Shown here: one piece after another, positions 1 through 6,613 of the stretch
Numbering within the stretch: position 1 is the first letter of the stretch
How the letters are laid out: the number at the start of each line of letters is the position of its first letter
Assembly (NCBI GenBank): GCA_041477005.1
Contig: JBGOUJ010000145.1
Coordinates: forward strand, 1-13,619
Reading direction: 5' to 3'
DNA length: 13,619 nucleotides
Source: JBGOUJ01 sp041477005
Lineage (GTDB): Bacteria > Acidobacteriota > Terriglobia > Bryobacterales > JACQDG01
Program-made: the position numbers and the translations under genes
The notes under the pieces: model-generated
Database searches by the model: none
The model's input: the letters and a program-made list of their open reading frames with translations, nothing else
Told to the model about the DNA's origin: nothing

Positions 1-25
1 ATGGCCGCCCCCTTGCCGCCGCCGG

Positions 26-976
26 CTATGGCTCCGATGATGGCGCCGGCGGCGGTGGCGGCGCCGACCTTCCATCCGGGACGCCCCCAGGCGCGCGATC
101 GGGGGCGCCATCCGGCGGGCGTTCCGGGGCGCCCTCTGGGCCCGGCCGGGGTGTCTTGTCCGTTTCCAGGCTCTTGCACACCCCGAGATCGGTGTGGAAA
201 TTCGCCATGCGCCGCCAATCCTCGCCGACGCGGCGCTCCAGCTCGTAGGTTTTCGCCTTGGCGTCCACGCGAATCCGCCAGTCGGACTGGCGCCGCGCGG
301 GCCACTTCGGGGTGATGGCCCTGGGGCTGGTCTCCCGCAGCATCCAGGAGAGGCCGGCGTTCCGCGTTTCGTATAGTTCGTAACGGTCGTCGCGCTGCTC
401 GTTCTGGGAACGGTCAATCAGGACAAACCCGTGATCCCTGCTCTCGAAGTAAAACTGCTGCAAAATGCCGGCGCGGCCTTCCTCGGTCCAGATGGGAAGC
501 TTCTGCCAGGTCGAGCCACCGTCGGGGGTGGCCAGCAAATAGGGATCGGAGGCGAACTGAGCCTGGGGTTGAACCGAGATCCAGCCATACTGCTCATTGA
601 GGAGCTGGACCGCTTCGAACCCGGTGGCGGCCAGGCGTTTCAACGGCTCGTGCCAGGTGGTGCCGGCATCGTCGCTGGCCAGGGCGATCGAAGACACGGT
701 GGCCGACGGTGTATGGAGATTGCCCACCAACAAGATTTTGGCGCCGGCGGCCTCCACGGCGGTCAGCTCCAGCAGGACGCGGCAGGGCTCATCCGGAGAG
801 CAGTCGAGGCCCACCTCCTCGAAGGTCTCCGCCCGGCAGAGAATGGGGATTCGTAAAGGCCGGCGCTCGTAGAACAGGACCGCAGGCTTCGGCGGCGCGG
901 GCGTCGGAGGCGGCTCCTGGCCCCACAGCAGGCTCAACCCCGCCCAGAGAAGGAATGCTTTCCACCCCAGGGACAT
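26..976 (-). CDS. Exported Asp-box (Ycf48/HCF136-like) beta-propeller protein
   Basis: 316 residues on the minus strand. Residues 1-20 form a signal peptide (hydrophobic core FLLWAGLSLLWG), followed by a proline-rich stretch, so the protein is probably exported. Three Asp-box motifs are visible: SDDAGTTW at 101-108, PDGGSTW at 151-157 and TRNAGLSW at 204-211. This spacing is typical of BNR/sortilin/Ycf48-type propeller blades. Four cysteines (47, 59, 65, 267) could form disulfides. The tail from about 273 is low-complexity, with repeated GAP/PDGAP units ending in a run of prolines. At 316 residues it is short for a full propeller, so it may be a partial one. Binding to a partner protein or glycan is the usual role of this fold, but nothing here identifies the ligand. 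It is divergent from the SBBP protein gene; a GGAAGG/GCAGGT purine stretch precedes the ATG. The exported fold is fairly sure, the function unknown. Confidence 0.8.
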   Translation of the reverse strand: MSLGWKAFLLWAGLSLLWGQEPPPTPAPPKPAVLFYERRPLRIPILCRAETFEEVGLDCSPDEPCRVLLELTAVEAAGAKILLVGNLHTPSATVSSIALASDDAGTTWHEPLKRLAATGFEAVQLLNEQYGWISVQPQAQFASDPYLLATPDGGSTWQKLPIWTEEGRAGILQQFYFESRDHGFVLIDRSQNEQRDDRYELYETRNAGLSWMLRETSPRAITPKWPARRQSDWRIRVDAKAKTYELERRVGEDWRRMANFHTDLGVCKSLETDKTPRPGPEGAPERPPDGAPDRAPGGVPDGRSAPPPPPAPSSEP

Positions 977-1011
977 TCCGCGACCTGCCTTCCACCGTGC
1001 AGTGTTGCCTC

Positions 1012-1017
1012 ATTCTA
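1012..1017 (-). promoter_or_regulatory. Possible -10 box TAGAAT for the 26-976 gene
   Basis: On the minus strand the hexamer TAGAAT lies about 35 bases before the ATG at 976, which would give a leader of about 28 bases containing a Shine-Dalgarno-like stretch. I see no convincing -35 box. It matches the TANNNT pattern found before several other genes in this window. Confidence 0.35.
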
Positions 1018-1152
1018 CATCAAGAAAGAGGTCCCGCGACATAAAAGTGCGGCCGACAAGACCCAATCGGAGCGGCGATGGGTCGGACGCGGCTGGCGGC
1101 TTGTCGTGCGCGCGAGGACTTCTTGACGGCGAGCTCCGCTTCGCGATATCAC

Positions 1153-1158
1153 TATACT
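1153..1158 (+). promoter_or_regulatory. Possible -10 box TATACT for the SBBP protein gene
   Basis: TATACT lies 35 bases before the GTG start at 1194, predicting a leader of roughly 29 bases. A TTGACG hexamer at 1123-1128 is a good -35 by sequence, but 24 bases separate the two, too far for a standard sigma-70 promoter. The weaker ATATCA or GATATC near 1145 would fit that -35 better. Confidence 0.35.
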
Positions 1159-1184
1159 GGCTGCTCGGTTGGCCGTGGTCATCT

Positions 1185-1190
1185 GGAGGT
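1185..1190 (+). promoter_or_regulatory. Ribosome binding site GGAGGT fixing a GTG start
   Basis: GGAGGT is a strong Shine-Dalgarno match three bases before the GTG at 1194. It argues for the GTG rather than the in-frame ATG at 1002, because the residues encoded between 1002 and 1194 are not protein-like and would bury the signal peptide. Confidence 0.7.
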
Positions 1191-1193
1191 GCC

Positions 1194-4097
1194 GTGAAAG
1201 CAATCCGTCTCTTCCTGACTCGTTTGCTTGCAGTGCTGCTGGCAGTTTGCGTTCCCTTGCAACCCGTGTTTGCGGGCCGCCGTTATGAGGACGCAAAACC
1301 ACCGGCGGCGCGCTCAACCAAAACAAAGCGAGGCAATCGATACGTTACGCGCCTGGAGCAGCCGCTGTACTTCGAACCCAATCAGGGGCAGACCGACCCG
1401 AGCATTCGCTTCGTGTCGCGCGGCGCCGGACCCAGCCTGTTCCTGGCCGCTGACGCCTCAATGCTCGTCCCCCAGGGCAACAACGCCACTAGTCTCACCA
1501 TGAGACTTGTCGGCGGCAACACTGGCGCGGCGGTCACGGGCCTCGATCCCCTGCCCGGCATCAGCAACTACTTGACCGGCTCCGATCCGGCCAAGTGGAC
1601 CACAGGGATCATCCGCTACACCAAAGTGCAATACGCGCAGGTCTATCCCGGTGTGAACCTGGTCTACTACGGCAACCAGCATCAACTGGAATACGACTTC
1701 ATCGTCGCGCCCGGCGCCGACTACCGGCAGATTCGCACCCACTTCGAAGGGGCCCGGAGCGTTCGGGTAGACGCGAGCGGGGACCTGCTGCTCGAGACCT
1801 CATCCGGACAACTTCGCCACCGCAAGCCGGTGATTTATCAGGAGTGGGCAGGGCTAAGGAACCCGATCCCGAGAGGCTACGCCATTGGCGATGGCTCACA
1901 GGTTGGCTTCGACGTCGGCGCCTACGACCCGACGAAGCCTCTGATCATCGACCCGTTCGTCTACTTCTCCACCTACCTTGGCGGCAGCGGGGATGACCGT
2001 CCGCTCGGTATCGCGGTCGACCGGCAAGGAAACGCCTACGTCACCGGCAGCACCACTTCGCCCAATTTCCCGACCAAGGGTCCGCTCCAGGGCGCCGGCG
2101 GAGGCAAAACCGACGCCTTTGTCACCAAGATCGACGGCCAGAGCGGCGCTGTGGTCTATTCGACCTATCTGGGCGGGAGCGACGACGACACCGGCCGGCG
2201 AATCAAGGTCGACGCCGCCGGAAACGCGTACGTCGCCGGCACCACGCGCTCACCGAACTTTCCCGTTACGCAGAACGTTTTCCAAAATAAGCTCGCTGGC
2301 GGGAGCGACGCCTTCGTGCTGAAGTTAAACCCGGCAGGCAACGCGCTGGTCTACTCGACTTACTTGGGGGGCATCGCCGACGATACGGCCAACGCCTTTG
2401 GCATCGACCCGTTCGGAAACGCGTATGTCGGAGGCTCCACGCGGTCACTTGATTTTCCAGTCACCAAGACCTCGTTCGGCAACGCCCCCGCCGGCGGTCT
2501 GGATGGATTCGTCACCAAGCTCAACACGGCGGGCGCAGCGCTGGTCTGGTCCGGCTACCTGGGCGGCAAGGGGGACGACTCGGTGAATGCCCTGGCGGTG
2601 AATTCGTTTGGAATTGCCTTTGTGACCGGCTCGACGAACTCGACCAATTTCCCCCTTAGCGACGATCCCTTTCAATCGACTCTGGCCGGAGGCACCGATG
2701 CGTTCATCGCGTTCGTAGACATCACCGGATCTTTTCTCGGTTTCAGTTCCTACTACGGCGGAAACAAGGACGATACCGGCACGGCCCTTATAGTGGACCG
2801 CAACAACCCAAGCCGGGTCTTTATGGCCGGCGTCACCTTGTCACACAACTTTCCAGCCTTTAAGGCGTCGCCGCCTAAATTCAGCAGCGACAGCGCCGTC
2901 TTCCTTTCCAAGCTAACACTTCCGGTTGAGCTGATCTCGGCGGCCAAGCCGGACCAACTTTACTCGCAGGGCGGGCGCCCGCAGCTTCTCTCTGATCCGG
3001 TGCTCCGGAGGGATGACGAGGGTGACGAGGAGAAGGACGGCGGATCCAATGCCGAAGACGAGGATGAAGAGGATGACGATACAGAGCACGACGTAGATGT
3101 GGGAGGTGATGATCCCCCCGCCCAATCTCCGCCGCAACCCTTGCTTTGGAGGGTCAGGGCCGGTGACCTCAGCGAGGTTCCGCCGCCTCCCCTTCCGCCC
3201 GGTGACCCCACGGCATCCACAATTGTCCGCGGTGTCGCGGCAGGCCCTGCCGGCACCCTTTACCTCGCCGTGGAGACCACGTACACCAAATTCCCCGTTA
3301 GCGGGCAGGGGGCAACCCCGGCCGGAGTAGGCGCAAAGGGCTACATCTTGAAGTTTTCCAACACTCCGCCTCCGCCCCCACCGCCGCCTGGCCCTCCGCC
3401 GGACCTCCCCAAGATCAATGCCGTCGCCAACGGCGCCAGCTTCAATTCCAGCGGGCCAGGGGTTTCAGCCGGGTCGATTGTTTCCCTGATTGGCGCCCTC
3501 TTGGCCGGCACTACGGCGAGCGCCTCCACCACCCCGCTGCCGACCACCCTCGGCGGCGCCTCCGTCGCCTTCAGCGGCAAACCAGCGCCGCTGTTCTACG
3601 CCAGCCCCACCCAGATCAACGCCCAGGTTCCGTGGGAACTCCCGCCAGGCCCGGCCAACGCCATCGTGACCTCCGGCGGCAAAACCAGCGCGGCGCTGCA
3701 GTTCACCGTGGCGCCAGCCGCCCCAGGAATCTTCCTGTTCGGCAGCAACCGAGCCGTGGTGCAGAACCAGGACTTCAGCATTAACAATGTCGGGAACCCC
3801 GCTACGGTGGGCAGCTTCATCACGGTCTACCTGACCGGCGGAGGTGCGCTGGATAACCCGGTAGCCACCGGTGCGCCGGCACCGCTCTCGCCGCTGTCGC
3901 GCGTGAAGGCGTCAGCCAGCGCCACGATCGGCGGACAGCCGGCTAACATTCAGTTCCTGGGCTTGACGCCGCAGTTCGTTGGCGTCGTGCAGGCGAACAT
4001 CCAGGTGCCGCCGCTCAGCCCGGGTGATTATCCACTCGTCATCACGGTCGGAGGCGTCCAGAGCAACACCCCGACGGTCACAGTGTCTGGGAGTTAG
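1194..4097 (+). CDS. Giant exported SBBP beta-propeller protein with TIGR03437 C-terminal domain
   Basis: 967 residues from the GTG at 1194; the frame is open back to an ATG at 1002, but the RBS and signal peptide support the GTG. Order: signal peptide at residues 1-28 (KAIRLFLTRLLAVLLAV, ending FAG); an N-terminal domain at about 53-255 beginning YFEPNQGQTD, typical of SBBP-repeat proteins (DUF7948 type); five SBBP repeats at about 256-575, each with a YSTYLGG-like strand, a GNAYV(T/A)G strand, a NFP turn and a DAFV-K strand; an acidic stretch at about 605-641; a proline-rich linker; a degenerate sixth repeat at about 677-722; a polyproline linker; then the TIGR03437 domain at about 740-967, starting INAVANGASF and containing YASPTQINAQVPWELP. 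TIGR03437 was defined on Solibacter and is abundant in Acidobacteriota. The protein is likely secreted or surface-exposed; an adhesion or ligand-binding role is inference. Transcribed alone, with a probable terminator 25 bases downstream. Confidence 0.9.
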   Translation: MKAIRLFLTRLLAVLLAVCVPLQPVFAGRRYEDAKPPAARSTKTKRGNRYVTRLEQPLYFEPNQGQTDPSIRFVSRGAGPSLFLAADASMLVPQGNNATSLTMRLVGGNTGAAVTGLDPLPGISNYLTGSDPAKWTTGIIRYTKVQYAQVYPGVNLVYYGNQHQLEYDFIVAPGADYRQIRTHFEGARSVRVDASGDLLLETSSGQLRHRKPVIYQEWAGLRNPIPRGYAIGDGSQVGFDVGAYDPTKPLIIDPFVYFSTYLGGSGDDRPLGIAVDRQGNAYVTGSTTSPNFPTKGPLQGAGGGKTDAFVTKIDGQSGAVVYSTYLGGSDDDTGRRIKVDAAGNAYVAGTTRSPNFPVTQNVFQNKLAGGSDAFVLKLNPAGNALVYSTYLGGIADDTANAFGIDPFGNAYVGGSTRSLDFPVTKTSFGNAPAGGLDGFVTKLNTAGAALVWSGYLGGKGDDSVNALAVNSFGIAFVTGSTNSTNFPLSDDPFQSTLAGGTDAFIAFVDITGSFLGFSSYYGGNKDDTGTALIVDRNNPSRVFMAGVTLSHNFPAFKASPPKFSSDSAVFLSKLTLPVELISAAKPDQLYSQGGRPQLLSDPVLRRDDEGDEEKDGGSNAEDEDEEDDDTEHDVDVGGDDPPAQSPPQPLLWRVRAGDLSEVPPPPLPPGDPTASTIVRGVAAGPAGTLYLAVETTYTKFPVSGQGATPAGVGAKGYILKFSNTPPPPPPPPGPPPDLPKINAVANGASFNSSGPGVSAGSIVSLIGALLAGTTASASTTPLPTTLGGASVAFSGKPAPLFYASPTQINAQVPWELPPGPANAIVTSGGKTSAALQFTVAPAAPGIFLFGSNRAVVQNQDFSINNVGNPATVGSFITVYLTGGGALDNPVATGAPAPLSPLSRVKASASATIGGQPANIQFLGLTPQFVGVVQANIQVPPLSPGDYPLVITVGGVQSNTPTVTVSGS

Positions 4098-4121
4098 CCG
4101 CCCACGGCGCCCCAGCTCACC

Positions 4122-4181
4122 AGCTCCCGACCGCTCCAGGGGATCGTGCCCGCCCAGGCACTGGAACGAATGGAGCTTTTT
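4122..4181 (+). terminator. Probable intrinsic terminator after the SBBP gene
   Basis: A nested hairpin can be drawn: outer arms AGCTCC (4122-4127) and GGAGCT (4172-4177), a middle pair TCCA (4135-4138) with TGGA (4162-4165), and an inner stem GTGCC (4146-4150) with GGCAC (4157-4161) around a six-base loop. A run of five T (4177-4181) follows at once. The interior bulges are large, so stability is uncertain, but the position 25 bases after the stop codon fits. Confidence 0.5.
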
Positions 4182-4244
4182 AGGGATTCGGCCTGAGCGT
4201 TCGCACCCGCTCCATTCGCCCCAAGCGTGCTGCTTCCGCCCTGC

Positions 4245-4250
4245 TATACT
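4245..4250 (+). promoter_or_regulatory. -10 box TATACT of the toxin-antitoxin operon
   Basis: TATACT ends only nine bases before the antitoxin ATG at 4260, and no Shine-Dalgarno sequence fits between them. The transcript would therefore start within a few bases of the ATG, giving a leaderless or nearly leaderless mRNA. No clear -35 box is seen. Confidence 0.45.
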
Positions 4251-4259
4251 CAATAAACG

Positions 4260-4466
4260 ATGATTCGCACGGCCAAGAGGCGTTTGGCCAAGAGCCGGGC
4301 AAGCCAACGCGGAAACGGGGACCGAATCGCGGGCCGCTATCCACTGCCCGTCTTCGACAAGCTCAAGAGAATCGCAGCGAAGGTGCGGCCAGAGGAATGG
4401 AAAAAGCTTCCAGCCGACCTGACCGAGAACCTAGACCACTACCTCTACGGCACCCCCAAGAAATGA
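4260..4466 (+). CDS. Small basic antitoxin of a PIN-toxin pair
   Basis: 68 residues. The N-terminal half is strongly basic (RTAKRRLAKSRASQRG), which suits DNA or RNA contact. The C-terminal half (EEWKKLPADLTENLDHYLYG, then TPKK) ends in a W..LP.D....DHYLYG..K pattern that I associate, from memory, with small proteins encoded just before PIN-domain genes. Its stop codon overlaps the start of the PIN gene in ATGA, the classic arrangement of a translationally coupled toxin-antitoxin operon. Known antitoxins of this kind bind and block the PIN RNase with their C-terminus and repress their own promoter. I do not see a standard AbrB, RHH or Phd domain, so the fold class is open. GC is lower than in the flanking genes, consistent with an acquired module. 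Confidence 0.65.
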   Translation: MIRTAKRRLAKSRASQRGNGDRIAGRYPLPVFDKLKRIAAKVRPEEWKKLPADLTENLDHYLYGTPKK

Positions 4467-4879
4467 GGCTCGTCTTTGCCGATGCGGTCTACTGGATTGC
4501 GTTCGTCCGGCCGAACGATCCGTGGTCTGAAGCGGCGGAACGCGTTGCGACGGCGCTCGAAGGGACTCACATCGTCACGACAGATGAAGTGCTCTCCGAA
4601 TTCTTGGCCGCTCTGGCATCCGGAGGGGAACATCTCCGGCGCAGGGCGGTGGAAATGGTTCGCTTGTTGCTCGCTGATCCTGATGTGACCGTGTTGCCTC
4701 AGTCTCGAGAGTCCTTTGTGGGCGGCCTGGACTTGTACGAAAGACGCTTGGACAAGGGATACAGTCTCGTGGACTGTATTTCCATGAAAGCGATGCGCGA
4801 CCGAGGCATTCGGGAAATCCTGACCAACGACCGCCACTTTTCACAGGAGGGCTTCGCTTCCCTTCTGTCCCCGAAATAG
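4463..4879 (+). CDS. PIN-domain ribonuclease toxin (VapC-like)
   Basis: 138 residues from the ATG at 4463. The frame is open further upstream, but that part overlaps the antitoxin and is not PIN-like. The acidic residues expected of a PIN active site are present: D7 in FADAVYWIAF, E46 in TDEVLSEFL, D104 in YSLVDCISM and D123 in LTNDRHF. Their order and spacing match VapC-type toxins, which use them to hold magnesium and cut RNA, often tRNA or rRNA. Length is normal for VapC (about 130-150). The ATGA overlap with the small upstream gene supports a toxin-antitoxin pair. The active site looks complete, so the toxin is probably functional. The RNA target cannot be read from sequence. Hand-counted GC over bases 4681-4740 is 34 of 60. 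Confidence 0.85.
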   Translation: MRLVFADAVYWIAFVRPNDPWSEAAERVATALEGTHIVTTDEVLSEFLAALASGGEHLRRRAVEMVRLLLADPDVTVLPQSRESFVGGLDLYERRLDKGYSLVDCISMKAMRDRGIREILTNDRHFSQEGFASLLSPK

Positions 4880-5020
4880 ATGGGGTCCCATATGAAGCAC
4901 ACTCGTAAATCCTGCCGGCTGGTCTAGATTGGAGTGGCTCGACGCATTCGCGACCATCGATTCGGCCCTCCTGCCCACTCTGCGAAAGGCAGCGGAGAAA
5001 CGACTCATCTCTTTCCTGTC

Positions 5021-5044
5021 GCCTACCCCGGCGCCTACCCCGGC
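5021..5044 (+). repeat. 12-bp perfect tandem duplication
   Basis: GCCTACCCCGGC occurs twice head-to-tail (5021-5032 and 5033-5044) in the gap between the toxin gene and cdaA. Two copies only, so it is probably slippage or a small duplication and not a regulatory array. The rest of the gap 4880-5092 holds no gene I can support, only a short frame without an ATG, discussed under findings. Confidence 0.7.
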
Positions 5045-5051
5045 GTATGGC

Positions 5052-5080
5052 TTGGGATAAGCGGCTTAGGTTAAGATAAC
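5052..5080 (+). promoter_or_regulatory. Candidate promoter of the cdaA operon
   Basis: TTGGGA (5052-5057) and GATAAC (5075-5080) are separated by 17 bases, each matching four of six consensus positions. An overlapping TAAGAT at 5072-5077 is an alternative -10 box. Transcription would begin around 5084-5087, a few bases before the GTG start at 5093, with a weak TGAGG Shine-Dalgarno at 5083-5087. Confidence 0.4.
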
Positions 5081-5092
5081 ACTGAGGCGCAC

Positions 5093-5959
5093 GTGTTTCC
5101 GACGCTGTTTGGCACTCCGCAGTGGCTCTGGAGCAACATGCCGCGGCTGACCTTCACCGCCGCGCTGGATATCCTGCTGGTCGCCTACCTCATTTACCAA
5201 CTGTTGCTCGTGGTGCGGGGAACGCGCGCGGCGCATATCCTGCTCGGTCTTTCCCTGCTGGCCCTCCTGTATTACGCGTCGCGCATGGCCAACCTGGAGA
5301 CGCTGCACTCGATCATGGCCAACCTGATCCCCTATTCCATGCTGGCGGTTATCGTGCTGTTTCAATCCGAGATCCGCCGGACGCTGGGCCGGCTGGGGCG
5401 CCACAGCTTCTTTCGAAGCACCCGGCTGGGGGAGCGCGAATCTTATGACGATGTTCTGCTGGCCATCACCCATCTGTCCCAGGCGCGCATCGGGGCGCTG
5501 ATCGTTCTGGAGCGCGACATCGGCTTGCGGACTTTCATCGAGAGCGGGGTGGTTATGGACGCCCGCCTTTCTTACGACCTTCTGCTGGCCATCTTTCACC
5601 CCGGCGGCCCCCTCCACGACGGCGCGGCCATTGTCCAGCAGGACCGGATCGCCGCCGCGGCGTGCTTCATGCCGGTGACCACCAACCCGGCGCTCGCCAG
5701 CCAGCTTGGGACCCGGCATCGCGCTGCCATCGGCATAACCGAAGAGGCCGACTGCGTCGCGCTGGTCGTTTCCGAGCAGGATGGCCGCATCTCGGTCGCT
5801 TCGGCGGGCCACATCGAGCTGGGGATCACGCCGGAGGTTCTGCGCCAGCGCCTGATCGGTTTCTTCGGCCGCGCCGCGGCCCGCCTGCCGGTGATGCCCG
5901 AGGCGACTGCTCCGGCCGACCTGGTCCCCTCCCCTCCCCGGGAGGTCGAGCGCCGATGA
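5093..5959 (+). CDS. cdaA: Diadenylate cyclase CdaA (c-di-AMP synthase)
   Basis: 288 residues, GTG start; an internal ATG at residue 16 is an alternative. It joins two ATP molecules into cyclic di-AMP at the inner face of the membrane. Three membrane segments are visible at about 20-41, 47-63 and 72-92, followed by the DAC (DisA_N-type) domain at about 112-250. Both catalytic signatures are present: DGA at 176-178 in GPLHDGAAIV and RHR at 208-210 in LGTRHRAAIGI. Length is normal for CdaA (about 270-290), with a short proline-rich tail. cdaR overlaps its stop codon (ATGA) and glmM follows, the cdaA-cdaR-glmM order known from Firmicutes, where CdaR and GlmM modulate CdaA. c-di-AMP usually controls potassium and osmolyte balance and cell-wall homeostasis. 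Identification is secure. Confidence 0.96.
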   Translation: MFPTLFGTPQWLWSNMPRLTFTAALDILLVAYLIYQLLLVVRGTRAAHILLGLSLLALLYYASRMANLETLHSIMANLIPYSMLAVIVLFQSEIRRTLGRLGRHSFFRSTRLGERESYDDVLLAITHLSQARIGALIVLERDIGLRTFIESGVVMDARLSYDLLLAIFHPGGPLHDGAAIVQQDRIAAAACFMPVTTNPALASQLGTRHRAAIGITEEADCVALVVSEQDGRISVASAGHIELGITPEVLRQRLIGFFGRAAARLPVMPEATAPADLVPSPPREVERR

Positions 5960-6612
5960 GCCTGCTCCGCGGCTACGTCTTCCACAATTTCGGCCTCAAG
6001 TTGCTCTCGCTGGTCGCCGCCGTGGCGTTGTGGGGGCTGCTGGCCACGGAGCCGGAGATGGAGACCACGATCAGCGTTCCGGTGGAGTTTCACAACGCGC
6101 CCAAGGACCTGGAGCTGATGACCGACCAGGACTCCACCGTTCACCTCCAGGTGAAGGGGCCGTCGGGCAAGCTGCGCTCGATCACCCGGGCCGATGTGGC
6201 GGTGGTGCTCGACCTGCTGGCGGTGCAGCATCCCGGCGCCCACACTTTCCCCCTCGACAGCTCGCAGGTGATCCTGCCGCGCGGCGTTACGCTGGTGAAA
6301 TCCATTCCGTCGCAATTGCGGCTGGTGTTTGAGAAGCGCGCCACGCGGGCTGTTCCAGTACTGCCCCGCTTCCGGGGAGAGATCCAGCCGGGCTATCACA
6401 TCGCCAGCTACACGGTCGACCCACCCACGCTCCGCGTGGTCGGGCCGGAAAGCCGGGTGGCACAGCTCGATCATGCGGTGACCGACTCGATCCAAGTGGA
6501 GGGCCTGACCGGGCACGCCACCTTCACCACCAACGCCTATCTGCCCGATCCGTACCTGCGCTTTGAAGAGACCCAGCCCGTCCGGGTGACCGTGGAGATG
6601 ACCAAGAAATAA
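5956..6612 (+). CDS. cdaR: CdaR, YbbR-domain regulator of CdaA
   Basis: 218 residues from the ATG that overlaps the cdaA stop codon in ATGA. One N-terminal membrane anchor at about 12-30 (FGLKLLSLVAAVALWGLLA) is followed by two YbbR-type beta domains outside the membrane, at about 37-126 and 130-215. The second carries the characteristic PPTLRVVGPESRV segment. In Firmicutes CdaR binds CdaA through the membrane and adjusts its activity. Those versions usually carry more YbbR repeats, so this is a short form. Translational coupling with cdaA suggests the two proteins are made in step. The assignment rests on domain type and operon position. Confidence 0.9.
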   Translation: MSLLRGYVFHNFGLKLLSLVAAVALWGLLATEPEMETTISVPVEFHNAPKDLELMTDQDSTVHLQVKGPSGKLRSITRADVAVVLDLLAVQHPGAHTFPLDSSQVILPRGVTLVKSIPSQLRLVFEKRATRAVPVLPRFRGEIQPGYHIASYTVDPPTLRVVGPESRVAQLDHAVTDSIQVEGLTGHATFTTNAYLPDPYLRFEETQPVRVTVEMTKK

Positions 6613-6613
6613 G

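Noticed and set aside
1..315. Plus-strand open frame at the left edge
   Set aside because: Antisense to the proline-rich end of the Asp-box protein; its proline/arginine/alanine-rich product is a shadow.
1002..1193. Upstream in-frame extension of the SBBP protein to the ATG at 1002
   Set aside because: No RBS before 1002, the residues are not protein-like, and the signal peptide begins right after the GTG at 1194, which has a strong GGAGGT.
4397..4462. Upstream extension of the PIN toxin to the ATG at 4397
   Set aside because: It would overlap the antitoxin by 70 bases. The PIN fold starts at MRLVFADA, encoded from 4463, where the ATGA overlap lies.
5021..5044. Tandem 12-bp units as a CRISPR-like or operator array
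   Set aside because: Only two copies, directly adjacent with no spacer; a simple duplication explains it.
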